A stretch of 28,423 nt of DNA from DASYQV01 sp036005125. Its GTDB lineage: Bacteria; Acidobacteriota; Vicinamibacteria; Vicinamibacterales; UBA2999. The position numbers were made by a program, and so were the translations under genes. The notes below the pieces were generated by a model that was given only the letters and a program-made list of their open reading frames with translations, did not search any database and was not told where the DNA came from. Of this stretch, positions 15,285 through 23,299 are shown one piece after another. The stretch is taken from contig DASYQV010000117.1 in NCBI GenBank assembly GCA_036005125.1, positions 1 to 28,423 of the forward strand, written 5' to 3'. Every line of letters begins with the position of its first letter. The first letter of the stretch is position 1.

Positions 15285-15505
15285 CGGAGACGGATACATC
15301 GCGAAGCTCGATCCGAGAGGCGCGGCGCTGGTGTTTTCGACCTAGGCGGCTCTCGCGAGGACGCGGTGGTGGGCATCGGCGCAGCCGCCGGAATTGTCTA
15401 CTTCGGCGGCGTGACGCGTCGGCGGACTTGGCCTCGGGCGGGGCGCCGTTCTACGGCGGCCGTGATCTGTTCCTGGCGCGCGTGTTCGATCCGCTCGCGC
15501 CGTAG
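15285..15505 (+). pseudogene. Remnant of an SBBP beta-propeller-repeat protein
   Basis: Three pieces in different frames join into one SBBP repeat region. YIAKLDPRGAALVFST is in the frame that stops at TAG 15343-15345. GGSREDAVVGIGAAAGIVYFGG is in the next frame. SADLASGGAPFYGGRDLFLARVFDPLAP, ending at TAG 15503-15505, is in the third. The order DPRGAALVFST(Y)LGGS, VYFGGVT and DLFLARVFDP follows the known D-x-x-G-x-x-L-x-(Y/F)-S-T-Y-L-G-G propeller blade. Two small indels (near 15343 and near 15414) explain the breaks. Only the end of a once larger secreted protein remains. Confidence 0.7.
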
Positions 15506-15680
15506 CGCGCGTTATTTCGTCAGCTCGCGGATCCACGCGTCGTGCTTCGTGCAAAAACGCTCTGGACCATCCGCCGGCTTCTTTTGCGATGAGCGGTCAG
15601 GGTTCCACCCGCGCGCAGGGCAGGCGGCTCGGAGCCACAATGCCTCGCACCGCCGCGCTGCTCTGCTGCGCCTCTCCGGA

Positions 15681-16064
15681 CTAGCGCGATACCATTTTGA
15701 GTTCCGACGCGGTGATAGTCGTCGCGCCGTCGGTCGCCGCGACATCGCCGGTGATCGATACGGTGTGGCCCATATGGGCGACGAGTTTCGCATTGTTGTC
15801 AGCCGCGAGGCCGCCTTTGACCGTATAAACCTTGCCGTCGCTCGTCAGCAACGCGACCGGTTGACCTTTCTTCGCGCACATCGCTGCGCACCCGGCGACG
15901 TGCTTTCCCCCCATCTTGTGATCGTTGCCGGTCGCGGTCTTGTCGTGGTCGTAGCAGCTCTTGTCAATGAGCGTTCCGGTGATCGTTTGCGTCGCCGCGG
16001 ATGCTGACAGGCCAAATACGACCACCATTCCCGCGGCCGACAGCAGCGCAAACAGCTTCTTCAT
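15681..16064 (-). CDS. Small secreted Cys/His protein (TGTLIDKSCY type)
   Basis: The 127-residue protein starts at an ATG with GGGAG 6 bp upstream. A signal peptide (MKKLFALLSAAGMVVVFGLSASAA) precedes TITGTLIDKSCYDHD, then GNDHKMGGKHVAGCAAMCAKKGQPVALLTSDGKVYTVKG, and an OB-like ending LVAHMGHTVSITGDVAATDGATTITASELKMV. Three Cys (37, 59, 63) and several His (40, 49, 55) are positioned as possible metal or disulfide sites. Proteins with this layout are frequent in Acidobacteriota and have no known role. A near-consensus promoter and an overlapping inverted repeat stand just upstream, so expression is probably strong and controlled. A longer in-frame start at 16175 would lie upstream of the promoter and is rejected. 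Confidence 0.85.
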   Translation of the reverse strand: MKKLFALLSAAGMVVVFGLSASAATQTITGTLIDKSCYDHDKTATGNDHKMGGKHVAGCAAMCAKKGQPVALLTSDGKVYTVKGGLAADNNAKLVAHMGHTVSITGDVAATDGATTITASELKMVSR

Positions 16065-16085
16065 CCGAGTCTCCCTTCGTAAAAG

Positions 16086-16104
16086 GCCACATCTAATACG
16101 TGGC
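16086..16104. promoter_or_regulatory. Inverted repeat at the transcription start, possible operator
   Basis: GCCAC (16086-16090) and GTGGC (16100-16104) are inverted repeats spaced by 9 bp. Read on the minus strand, they begin at the last base of the -10 box and cover the predicted start of transcription. The position fits a repressor site or a 5' mRNA hairpin. Confidence 0.4.
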
Positions 16105-16132
16105 TTATACGCTTCACCCAAGCGTGTGTCAA
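16104..16132 (-). promoter_or_regulatory. Near-consensus sigma70 promoter
   Basis: On the minus strand TTGACA (16132-16127) and TATAAG (16109-16104) are separated by 17 bp, matching the consensus at 6/6 and 5/6 positions. It drives the small secreted protein that starts at 16064, giving a leader of about 30 bases. This is the best promoter seen in the window. Confidence 0.75.
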
Positions 16133-16143
16133 CACGTGACCAA

Positions 16144-18945
16144 TTACTCAGAAGCTCGGGGGCGCTGCTTGGCAAGGGCGGCTACCGCGATGATGAGCTC
16201 TGCGGGATCGACCGGTTTCGACAGGTGCATCTGGAAACCGGCTCGGAGCGCTTTCATCCGGTCCTCAGCGCGCGCGTATGCGGTCAACGCCGCGGCCGGA
16301 ACATGACGGACACACAGGTCGTCCGACGCGCGGACGCGCCGGATCAATTCAAAGCCGTCGCTTTCGACCATGCCGATGTCCGCGAGCAACACGTCCGGGT
16401 GGCCAGCCGCGAGCGCGTCGACCCCTCTGGCCGCTGAATCCACGGTCGTGACGCTGGCACCGGCGGCTTCGAGCGTCTCCGTCACGAGTGCCCGCGCGTC
16501 AGCGTCGTCATCGACGGCGAGAATGCGAAGCCCGTCCAGCCGCGGCAGTGCCCCGCTCACGTCGGGCGCGGCACCCGGCGCGTGTGTGCGCCGTTCGTAT
16601 GAGTCTTGTGGATGCACGACCATCAACGGCAGGCGCACACGAAACGTCGTTCCCTGATCCCTGCCCCCACTGGCGACGTGAATTGTCCCGCCATGCAGTT
16701 CAACCAGGCGCCGGACGATCGCCAGGCCCAGGCCGATGCCGCCATGGGCGCGCGTCGTCCCGCTGTCCGCCTGACGGAATCGCTCGAAGATGTGTGGCAG
16801 GAAATCCGGAGCGATGCCGATGCCCGTATCGCTCACGACGATCTCGACGTGCGAATTGATCCGCTCGAGCCTGACCTGCACGATGCCCTGCTTCGGCGTG
16901 AACTTCACCGCATTCGAGACCAGGTTCCAGACGATCTGCTGCAGCCGGTCCGGATCGCCGGAGATCGGCCCGGCCCGCGGATCGAGAATCGTTTGGATCC
17001 GAATCTGTTTCACGTCGGCCGCCAGTGTCATCGTCTCGACGGCATCCTTGACGACCTGCGAGACATCGACAGGCTGAATGTTCAGACGGATTTTCCCCGA
17101 GATGATCCGGGACACGTCCAGAATGTCTTCGACGATCTGTGTGAGCGCCGACGCATTGCGCTCGACGGTGACGAGCGCGTGCGACTGCCTGTCGGAACCG
17201 ATCATCCCCGACCGCAGAAGCCGGGTGTATCCGAGGATGGCATTGAGCGGCGTGCGAAGCTCGTGAGAGAGGGTCGCCAGGAATTCGTCCTTGAGCTGGT
17301 TCGCGGTCTGCGCGTCCTGATAGGCCCGCGCGTTGTCCACGGCAAGCGCCGCCCGAAACGCGACGTCCTGTGCGAATCGAAAGTCCTCGTCGTCATACAC
17401 GCGGCCGGCCTGAGCGGTTGCGAACGTCAACGTGCCGAATGTCCGGCCATGCGCCGTCAACGGCACGATCATGTACGACCGTACTCCGAGCGACCGGATG
17501 AGCGCGATCCGTTCTTCGTCGCCCTGTGCGGACGCGATGACCGTCTCATCCGGAATCTCCTTCAGGATCGCAGGAGCACCAGTTCGGACGACATGCGTCG
17601 GGCTGAGCGGAGAGTTCGGATCCTCGTACCGCGATCGGACCGTCCGCGCGAGATCGATCTTCGCGGGATCGACGTGCGCGACCGCGAGACGTTCGAGCTT
17701 GTGCTCGTCCGTCAGGATGTCGACGGCGCACCAGTCCGCGATGGCCGGAACAGCGAGATTGGCGACTGCCTTCAGCGTCGTTGCGTATTCAAGTGACCCG
17801 GCGAGAACGGTACCGGCTTCCGTGAGAAATGCCGCACGCTCGGCCGCGCGCTTTCGTTCACTGATGTCACGCGCGATTTTCGACGCACCGATGACCACGC
17901 CGTGTTCGTCGTAGACAGGCGACATCGTCAATGAGACCGGAAAACAGCTGCCATCCTTTCGACAGCGAACGGTTTCGAACGCAACGATTCGCTCACCGCG
18001 CATGATCCGATCCAGGAAGGCCGATTCCTCCGGCTGGCGCTCGCGCGGAAGCGTGATTTCGATTGATTGGCCGACGGCCGCGTCGGCCGTGTAGCCGTAC
18101 ATGCGTTCGGCCGCTCGATTCCAGGCCCGGATCCTCCCACTCACGTCAAGGGCAATGATGGCGTCGTCTGTCGATGTCACGATCGCCGCCAGCTCGCGTG
18201 CCGCCTCGAGCGATTCGTCTTTCACGCGATCGGCGCGCTTCCGCTCGCTCACGTCGGTTGTGAACGTGGCCACGCCGTCACGCGTGGGGAAAATGCGCGT
18301 CCGAAACCAGAGATCCAGCGGAGGGTAATACTCCTCCACGGTGGCTGGACTCCTGTCCCTCATCACGCGACGCACCTCGTCGAACACCCGCAACTTCTTC
18401 GCTTCGGGAAACACATCCCACACAACATGGCCCACAAGCTCGTCGCGCCGCATCCGGGACATCTCGGCGTACCGCTCGTTGACGTACGTGAACCGCGAGT
18501 TGCCGTCAATGGCGGCGAAGGCATCGCTCGTGGCCTCGATGACGTCACGGAACAGCTGTTCGGCCCTTTTCTCCCCGGAAGCGTCGTGGCTGATCTTCGA
18601 AATGCCGACGACCCGGCCATCCTTGGTGCGCAGCGGCGACACGATCAACGAGATGTCGATTCGGACGCCATCCTTGCGCACACGAACGCTGTCGTACCGC
18701 TGAACCGGTTGGCCCGCGATGACCAGGCGACGCGTCTCCCCTTCTTCTGCGTATCGATCCGGAGGGATGATGATATTGTTCGAGTGGCCGATGGCTTCAC
18801 CAGCGGAATAGCCGTAGATGCGTTCGGCGGCTGGGTTCCACGACGTAATGATGCCGTTCAGATCGGTGCTGATGATCGCTTCGTTTGACGATTCGACGAG
18901 CGCCGCCAACCATGCCGTCTCGTCGAACCGTTGATTCTCCCCCAT
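16144..18945 (-). CDS. Hybrid sensor histidine kinase, PAS-PAS-PAS-GAF-HisKA-HATPase-REC
   Basis: The 933-residue cytoplasmic sensor has no membrane segments. PAS 1 (about 10-120) and PAS 3 (about 245-365) share the pattern AI(I/A)(S/L)D..G.I..WN.AAER.YGY. A shorter PAS 2 lies at about 130-235. A GAF domain (about 370-540) precedes HisKA with the phosphoacceptor in FLATLSHELRTPLNAILGY (H561). The HATPase has NLVSNAVKF, DTGIGI and GGIGLGL. The C-terminal receiver has AVDDDADA, phosphoacceptor D856 in LLADIGM, and K910 in LSKPVDP. ATG 18945 is preferred over the GTG just before it, though no strong ribosome site is visible. The signal may be redox, light or a small ligand, but none can be named. 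No separate response regulator is next to it, so output partners must be encoded elsewhere. Confidence 0.93.
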   Translation of the reverse strand: MGENQRFDETAWLAALVESSNEAIISTDLNGIITSWNPAAERIYGYSAGEAIGHSNNIIIPPDRYAEEGETRRLVIAGQPVQRYDSVRVRKDGVRIDISLIVSPLRTKDGRVVGISKISHDASGEKRAEQLFRDVIEATSDAFAAIDGNSRFTYVNERYAEMSRMRRDELVGHVVWDVFPEAKKLRVFDEVRRVMRDRSPATVEEYYPPLDLWFRTRIFPTRDGVATFTTDVSERKRADRVKDESLEAARELAAIVTSTDDAIIALDVSGRIRAWNRAAERMYGYTADAAVGQSIEITLPRERQPEESAFLDRIMRGERIVAFETVRCRKDGSCFPVSLTMSPVYDEHGVVIGASKIARDISERKRAAERAAFLTEAGTVLAGSLEYATTLKAVANLAVPAIADWCAVDILTDEHKLERLAVAHVDPAKIDLARTVRSRYEDPNSPLSPTHVVRTGAPAILKEIPDETVIASAQGDEERIALIRSLGVRSYMIVPLTAHGRTFGTLTFATAQAGRVYDDEDFRFAQDVAFRAALAVDNARAYQDAQTANQLKDEFLATLSHELRTPLNAILGYTRLLRSGMIGSDRQSHALVTVERNASALTQIVEDILDVSRIISGKIRLNIQPVDVSQVVKDAVETMTLAADVKQIRIQTILDPRAGPISGDPDRLQQIVWNLVSNAVKFTPKQGIVQVRLERINSHVEIVVSDTGIGIAPDFLPHIFERFRQADSGTTRAHGGIGLGLAIVRRLVELHGGTIHVASGGRDQGTTFRVRLPLMVVHPQDSYERRTHAPGAAPDVSGALPRLDGLRILAVDDDADARALVTETLEAAGASVTTVDSAARGVDALAAGHPDVLLADIGMVESDGFELIRRVRASDDLCVRHVPAAALTAYARAEDRMKALRAGFQMHLSKPVDPAELIIAVAALAKQRPRASE

Positions 18946-19174
18946 CACGTTCGGGCGGCCGGTTATCCCAGCCTTTCCCTTCGGTGCATTGCACGGCTAG
19001 TGCCTATCGCAGAGATATCGCTCGAGCCCGTTATCCGACAGGCAGTCACACGCTAGATTGCGCCAAATGCTAGAAAAATGCTTGAGGATCGGTGCGATGG
19101 CATCAGCGTGGGGTTGTCGGAACTGGTCCGCCCTGCTGAGGTTCATCCCGGCAGTTTGCCGTAATCTGGCAATC

Positions 19175-19193
19175 TCCGCGGACGCGCCGCGGA
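19175..19193. terminator. Hairpin downstream of the metallophosphatase gene
   Basis: TCCGCGG (19175-19181) and CCGCGGA (19187-19193) form a perfect 7-bp stem with loop ACGCG, about 10 bp beyond the stop of the minus-strand gene. There is no U-tract, so it is only a possible terminator. Confidence 0.4.
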
Positions 19194-19203
19194 CTGATGC
19201 TGC

Positions 19204-20154
19204 TCAGTCGACGTAACGAGGCGGGTTGTTGTGGCAGCCGCCGGATCCCGATGGCGCCGGATCCCCGGGGTTGATCGGAACGAACCCCCATTCGTATCCG
19301 TCCGGCTTCAAGTCGATCCTGACCACGCCCAGGCTGCGGGCCACCACCACTTCTCCGTCGCTGCCATACTTGAGCTTGTTCGGCCGCTCGAAGAAGACCG
19401 CGCCACCGGTTCCGGCAATCAGCAGCGGGATCCCGTACGTTCTATCAATGTCGCCGGCAGGATTGAGCGGAGGCAGGGCAGCGAAGAAGTGCTCATGTCC
19501 GGTGGCCACCAGGTCGACACCGTACTTGTATAGCTTCCGAAAAATGGGCATCACCCAGGCGGGACTCGCAAAATTACCTGACGAAAAGGGCGGCCGATGA
19601 AAGTAGGCCAGCGTGCATCTCGTTTTCGAGTAGGTCCTCAGATCCTGCTCGAGCCAACTCAATTGCTCTTGGCGCAGTTCCGGGGAAACCAGTTCGCTGT
19701 TGAGTGAATAGATGCGCCAGGCGCCAAAGTCGTAGGCGGAGTAGCCCAGACGTGGAGGACCGGCGTTCGGGAAATACAGATAGTAAAACGGGAGAAGCTT
19801 GTCGACGCCGTAATCGTGATTTCCGGGCGTGGGACGGAGTCGAGCCATCAACCTGCCCCAGGACGACTGGTCGAAACAGCGGTAGTCGTCCTCGGTACCG
19901 CTGTCGTTGGAATTGTCACCCAGCGTGATGCCGATGCTGTTGCGGGTCTCGTTGAGCAGGCGCTCCATCAGCCGTCCCGTCAGCTCCGCGCCTTGCGGCG
20001 TGGCGCATTGCATGATGTCGCCCACGCCAAAGATCGTTGCCGTCCGCGGTGGCGGCTCCTCCGTTTGCCCATTCCCGGGACAAATGACGATGAGCCAGAA
20101 CACGAGGGCAATCCGACGCATTGACCGGGAGACGTGCTTGACACGTTCCGACAT
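19204..20154 (-). CDS. Secreted metallophosphatase (calcineurin-like, acid-phosphatase type)
   Basis: About 316 residues are read from ATG 20154. An in-frame GTG at 20217 and an ATG at 20121 are alternatives, and none has a strong ribosome site. The N-terminus (MRRIALVFWLIVICPGNGQ) looks like a signal peptide or lipoprotein-like anchor. All motifs of a dinuclear calcineurin-like site are present: GVGDIM (D46), LGDNSND (D80, N81), PGNHDYG (N112, H113, D114), AYFHRPPF (H186) and ATGHEHFF (H220, H222). The layout resembles purple acid phosphatase-like secreted enzymes. The exact phosphoester is unknown. The C-terminus ends in a Gly/Pro/Asn-rich tail with one Cys. It is followed by a small GC-rich hairpin. 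Confidence 0.88.
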   Translation of the reverse strand: MSERVKHVSRSMRRIALVFWLIVICPGNGQTEEPPPRTATIFGVGDIMQCATPQGAELTGRLMERLLNETRNSIGITLGDNSNDSGTEDDYRCFDQSSWGRLMARLRPTPGNHDYGVDKLLPFYYLYFPNAGPPRLGYSAYDFGAWRIYSLNSELVSPELRQEQLSWLEQDLRTYSKTRCTLAYFHRPPFSSGNFASPAWVMPIFRKLYKYGVDLVATGHEHFFAALPPLNPAGDIDRTYGIPLLIAGTGGAVFFERPNKLKYGSDGEVVVARSLGVVRIDLKPDGYEWGFVPINPGDPAPSGSGGCHNNPPRYVD

Positions 20155-20416
20155 GGGTGATGGTGCACGAGTGCAATCGCTGCGCCATAAACAGACTCTT
20201 TGAGTCCATAAGGACACACCTAGAAATCACGTCGGGAAACACATTTATCGTGGCGGCCCCGTGAAGCCAACTGAGGTGATCGTATGACGCTCGCCGGTCG
20301 TCACGACTTAAGTCTGCCGGACGGGCGAGTGCGTGAAATGAGTCGGATAACGCAGTCTCAGCCGAAAGGAACCGGATCTCTGCTTGCACCTGGAAGACGC
20401 CAGGGGGAGGCGAGAG

Positions 20417-20587
20417 ATGCGCAAGCAAGACCGTATCGATGCCCAACAGCAGAGCCGTCCGCAGCAACAGCCCGAGAAAAACCCGCAGCCCGAGCCACGA
20501 GAACGGGAAAAGGTGAAAGGCAGCGAATCAATAGATCAACCGGCACAACGTCAACGGCAACCCGGAAAGCTTCCGCTTCCTGACTGA
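20417..20587 (+). CDS. Small hydrophilic Gln/Pro/Arg-rich protein
   Basis: The 56-residue product starts at ATG 20417 with GGGGAGG upstream. It consists almost only of Gln, Pro, Arg, Lys, Glu, Asp and Ser (MRKQDRIDAQQQSRPQQQPE..., ending QPGKLPLPD) and is predicted disordered. The clear ribosome site, the compact length and the terminator directly after the stop support a true gene. Small hydrophilic proteins of this composition in other bacteria are often stress related, but no family is claimed. A longer in-frame start at 20384 has no ribosome site. Confidence 0.55.
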   Translation: MRKQDRIDAQQQSRPQQQPEKNPQPEPREREKVKGSESIDQPAQRQRQPGKLPLPD

Positions 20588-20593
20588 CAGAAC

Positions 20594-20627
20594 GAACGAG
20601 GGCCTTCATGGTTGAAGGCCCTCGTTC
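20594..20627. terminator. Strong bidirectional hairpin terminator
   Basis: GAACGAGGGCCTTCA (20594-20608), loop TGGT, and TGAAGGCCCTCGTTC (20613-20627) form a perfect 15-bp stem. It lies between the small gene ending at 20587 and the convergent DUF4142 gene ending at 20634, so it can stop transcripts from both sides. A U-tract is poor on either strand. Confidence 0.85.
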
Positions 20628-20633
20628 ATTACC

Positions 20634-21200
20634 TCACTGGCCCACCGCCTTCTTGTGCGTGCTCCTGCCTGAGGTCCCCACGACCGCAGACCGCGTACTC
20701 TGCGCGAGGCGCAGGTGTTCTCGAAGCGTCGGCAGCATGTTCGCGGCGTACTGCTTGACGTCCGGGTTGTGGGCTCGCTGCGACTCCGTGAGGAATTTCG
20801 CAACATCGGCGCGATGATCCTTCAGCATCGCGTCCATGTACGCGCGATTCAATTCCGAGCCCGACAGCTTGTCGAGCCGATCCTTGAGCGCCTGCGCTTT
20901 CGGATCGAGCGTCGTCGGCAGCGTGATGTTCTGCTTGCTGGCAATCGCCTTCAGGTCGTCCAACGCCTTTTCGTGGTCGGCCACCATTCGAGCGGCGAAA
21001 TTCTTCACCTCGCTCGACGACGCCTTGGATTGTGCGAGCTTGCCGAGCTCGATCTCCGCGATATGCGCCTGAGCGGCCTTGGTGATGAATTGCTGATCCG
21101 ACATGGCCTTCGCGGTAGCATGTCGTCCCTTTGTGTTAGCCCACGCTGGCATCGCTGATATGGCAAGAATGATGGCACCGGCGAGAAGCCTGTTTCTCAT
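20634..21200 (-). CDS. DUF4142 ferritin-like secreted protein
   Basis: The 188-residue protein starts at an ATG with a perfect AGGAGGT site. The in-frame extension to 21311 is spurious. A signal peptide (MRNRLLAGAIILAISAMPAWA) precedes a DUF4142 domain (about 34-170) with its usual landmarks: SDQQFITKAAQAHIAEIELGKLAQSKASSSEVKNFAARMVADHEKA, and later LNRAYMDAMLKDHRADVAKFL. DUF4142 is a four-helix, ferritin-like domain of unknown function found in exported proteins, often near stress genes. The C-terminus is basic. It shares the bidirectional terminator with the small gene on the other side. Confidence 0.92.
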   Translation of the reverse strand: MRNRLLAGAIILAISAMPAWANTKGRHATAKAMSDQQFITKAAQAHIAEIELGKLAQSKASSSEVKNFAARMVADHEKALDDLKAIASKQNITLPTTLDPKAQALKDRLDKLSGSELNRAYMDAMLKDHRADVAKFLTESQRAHNPDVKQYAANMLPTLREHLRLAQSTRSAVVGTSGRSTHKKAVGQ

Positions 21201-21866
21201 CCGTGACCTCCTTTCGTCACCGACGATCACGCGCAAGTGAGGTGCCATCGACGCTGACCGGTTTACGACCGTGCCGTGACCACATCGATCAACGCGGCCC
21301 CGACAGATCACGCCAGTGGGGCACTTCGGTTTGGCGAGGGGCGATCAAATGGCTCGGCTGCCGGTCGCGTAACCGGTACTGATGTCGCTGCCTTTGATGA
21401 CCGTCTTACCGCACCGGCCACTAATGAGGTCTTATCCATTCCAGCGCAACTCGGGCGGCGCACGTCACGCGAGACCGCCACGCCGTAATCAACGCCGAGA
21501 GCGCAGAGACGATTCAAACGCCGAGCGCGCCGAGCACGCGGAGAGAAATTCTTAAAAGCAGAGGCCGCCGGTCGGAAGAGGTTCTTGCCAGAGGCCTCGG
21601 CGTGCTTGGCGTGCTCGGCGTTTAAATCGTCTCTGAACTCTCCTCGATCTCCGGCCGTGCCTGGCGTGCTCGGCGTTTGAAATCGTCCCCGCGCTGTCTC
21701 AGCCGACCGCGGAGCTGGGCCCGATGCGATGAAAGATGATGTCGAAAGGACACCGCTTTGATCTGGGTCGCGTCGGGCGGCCGATGCTTCGATTGGAGAA
21801 GAACTGCACGTGCACTCCGGGGGGTGGCAGTCGAACGGCTGACGACCGCTGCTCCCGGTCAGAGCG
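21201..21866. other. Repeat-containing intergenic region
   Basis: No gene is supported in these 666 bp. Their middle is the inverted repeat element at 21504-21689, and the remaining frames have random composition. A minus-strand frame across 21308-21913 merely translates the repeat (NAEHAKHAEASG). Confidence 0.6.
21504..21689. repeat. Inverted repeat element of the NAE(F/H)AE type
   Basis: 21504-21539 and 21600-21635 are reverse complements over 36 bp with three mismatches, separated by 60 bp. A third, partial arm copy lies at about 21656-21689. The core translates as NAEHAEHAE in one direction and CALGV/CVLGV-like in the other. Such elements are widespread in environmental Acidobacteriota-like genomes. 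Related copies are at 26741-27020. Confidence 0.8.
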
Positions 21867-22910
21867 TCATCGAGCCACCGCGCGCATCGCATCCGGCTCT
21901 GGCGCTGCTGCAAACAGATCGACGACCACGCCGGGAATCGGGGTCATCCGGTGGTGTTCGAGCAGGCGATTGAGCTCGGGTAGATCGTCCATCACCACGC
22001 CATTCAGCGACGACATAGCGTCCGCCATCTCCTTCCGAAGCTGCTCCAACTCGTCGTACTGTCTTGGCGTGGGGCCGCAGGTGGCGACCTGGATGTCGTC
22101 CATCAGGCTGTGCACACGCGCGCGAAGCGTACGCTGCGACACGCGCGGTCTTGTCCCCGATGGCTCCTGGTCAGCCGCCGCCGTCGGGCCTGCGGCATCT
22201 GACGGCCTGGGTCCTGGACTGCCGGCAGCTCTCAGGCCGGGACCGAGCTGTCGCAGCAGCTCGGAGATAGGACGGGCAACGGCGGTCCACGCGCTGCGGA
22301 CGGTTTCCGGCAGCGCCGGGGTGCCGAGCAGTTGCTCGTGAAGACGTCGCAACTGCGTTCGAAACACGGTCAGCGTCGCGACCGATCGCCCGGCCGTCTT
22401 CTCGAGCTCGGTGAGCGCGAAGACCGCGTCGCGCTTCAGACGCCCGGCGATATCCGAGATCTGCCGAACCGCCGTCGGCTCGATACGGGCAGGCCGTGTA
22501 CGTCGCGACTCACGATCGACCTCCGGGTTTCCACACTGATCCGGAACGGTGTCGTCGACCCTTGCTTCCTGGACCGCTGCTCGTTGCCGATAGACCGCCG
22601 GAGTCATGCCGAAGCGCCGGGAGAACTGACGATAGAAGTTCTTCTTGCTCCGGTATCCAACCTCGAGCGAGACCGCTTCGACCTTGTCACCCTGGCGGAT
22701 CAGGCTGGCGGCGCGATCCATGCGGACGCACGCCAGATACTCGCGCACGGTCATCCCGATCTGCTGTCGAAAGAGGCGCCCGAGGTAGGCCTCCTGTCGA
22801 CCAACAATGCGCGCCAACGTGCGAATGGAAAGCTCTTCGCCCGACCGTTCCTCGATCAACCTGACCATGTAGCCGACGTGGACTGAGAATGCCGTCTGAT
22901 GGCTTGTCAT
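21867..22910 (-). CDS. AraC-family regulator with N-terminal HTH and long helical C-terminus
   Basis: In this 347-residue protein the AraC DNA-binding domain is at the N-terminus (about 15-105): LSIRTLARIVGRQEAYLGRLFRQQIGMTVREYLACVRMDRAASLIRQGDKVEAVSLEVGYRSKKNFYRQFSRRFGMTPAVYRQ, with both helix-turn-helix units intact. Most AraC proteins carry the HTH at the C-terminus. The remaining 240 residues have no known ligand domain. From about 150 they are helical, with a Pro/Ala/Ser-rich hinge near 225-255. The segment ARVHSLMDDIQVATCGPTPRQYDELEQL...LPELNRLLEHHRM looks like the helical stalk found at the end of acidobacterial VPS10/sortilin-like proteins. This comparison is from memory. GGGAAG precedes the ATG. 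The target is unknown. Confidence 0.75.
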   Translation of the reverse strand: MTSHQTAFSVHVGYMVRLIEERSGEELSIRTLARIVGRQEAYLGRLFRQQIGMTVREYLACVRMDRAASLIRQGDKVEAVSLEVGYRSKKNFYRQFSRRFGMTPAVYRQRAAVQEARVDDTVPDQCGNPEVDRESRRTRPARIEPTAVRQISDIAGRLKRDAVFALTELEKTAGRSVATLTVFRTQLRRLHEQLLGTPALPETVRSAWTAVARPISELLRQLGPGLRAAGSPGPRPSDAAGPTAAADQEPSGTRPRVSQRTLRARVHSLMDDIQVATCGPTPRQYDELEQLRKEMADAMSSLNGVVMDDLPELNRLLEHHRMTPIPGVVVDLFAAAPEPDAMRAVAR

Positions 22911-23161
22911 CGTGTCTTCCCGTGTGCCTGACGGGCAAGCGCGATGCCAGATCAGACGCCAACCGTGATGCAGAAATGCCTGGTCACGATGCGAGCGCGA
23001 ACGAGACCGTTCGCTACCAGGTCACGAACTGTGGCATTTTGCCCGCGTCTCGGCCGTGCCGGACGCGCACAGACTATCGCGCACGCTCGTCCGATGACCT
23101 CGATGTAATTCGTGCCGTCAAACCGAGGTCGAGCGAGGCTCCGCCTGAGACCATCGGGCAC
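22911..23161. other. Non-coding stretch upstream of the AraC-type gene
   Basis: These 251 bp precede the divergently placed dps remnant. No promoter, hairpin or coding frame could be supported. Confidence 0.4.
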
Positions 23162-23273
23162 GCGACGCGAACCCGACAACGCACCCTGTCTGCCCTTGCT
23201 TCCTCGATCAGACCGAACGGCGGATCTGGTTCTCTACGAGTTGAGCCGGGGCGGGCCACGTGCGGGGTGACCG
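23162..23273 (+). pseudogene. Remnant of the 3' end of a second dps gene
   Basis: 23210-23231 is identical over 22 bases to 12688-12709 inside dps, coding for TERRIWF. The next 30 bases keep the spacing and most bases of the dps end (HEISQGG), but one base is missing from the run of T, so the frame breaks into TERRIWFSTS and a stop. A weaker match (GCGAC..GAACC..GACA) starts at 23162, against 12634 in dps. Only this short piece remains, which points to an old, deleted duplicate. Confidence 0.65.
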
Positions 23274-23299
23274 CGCACTGAGGAAGGTTACAGAAAGGC

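Noticed and set aside
16606..17796. 396-residue plus-strand frame
   Set aside because: It is antisense to the histidine kinase and has shadow-type composition.
21308..21913. 201-residue minus-strand frame downstream of the AraC-type gene
   Set aside because: Its middle is a translation of the inverted repeat element, and the rest has random composition.
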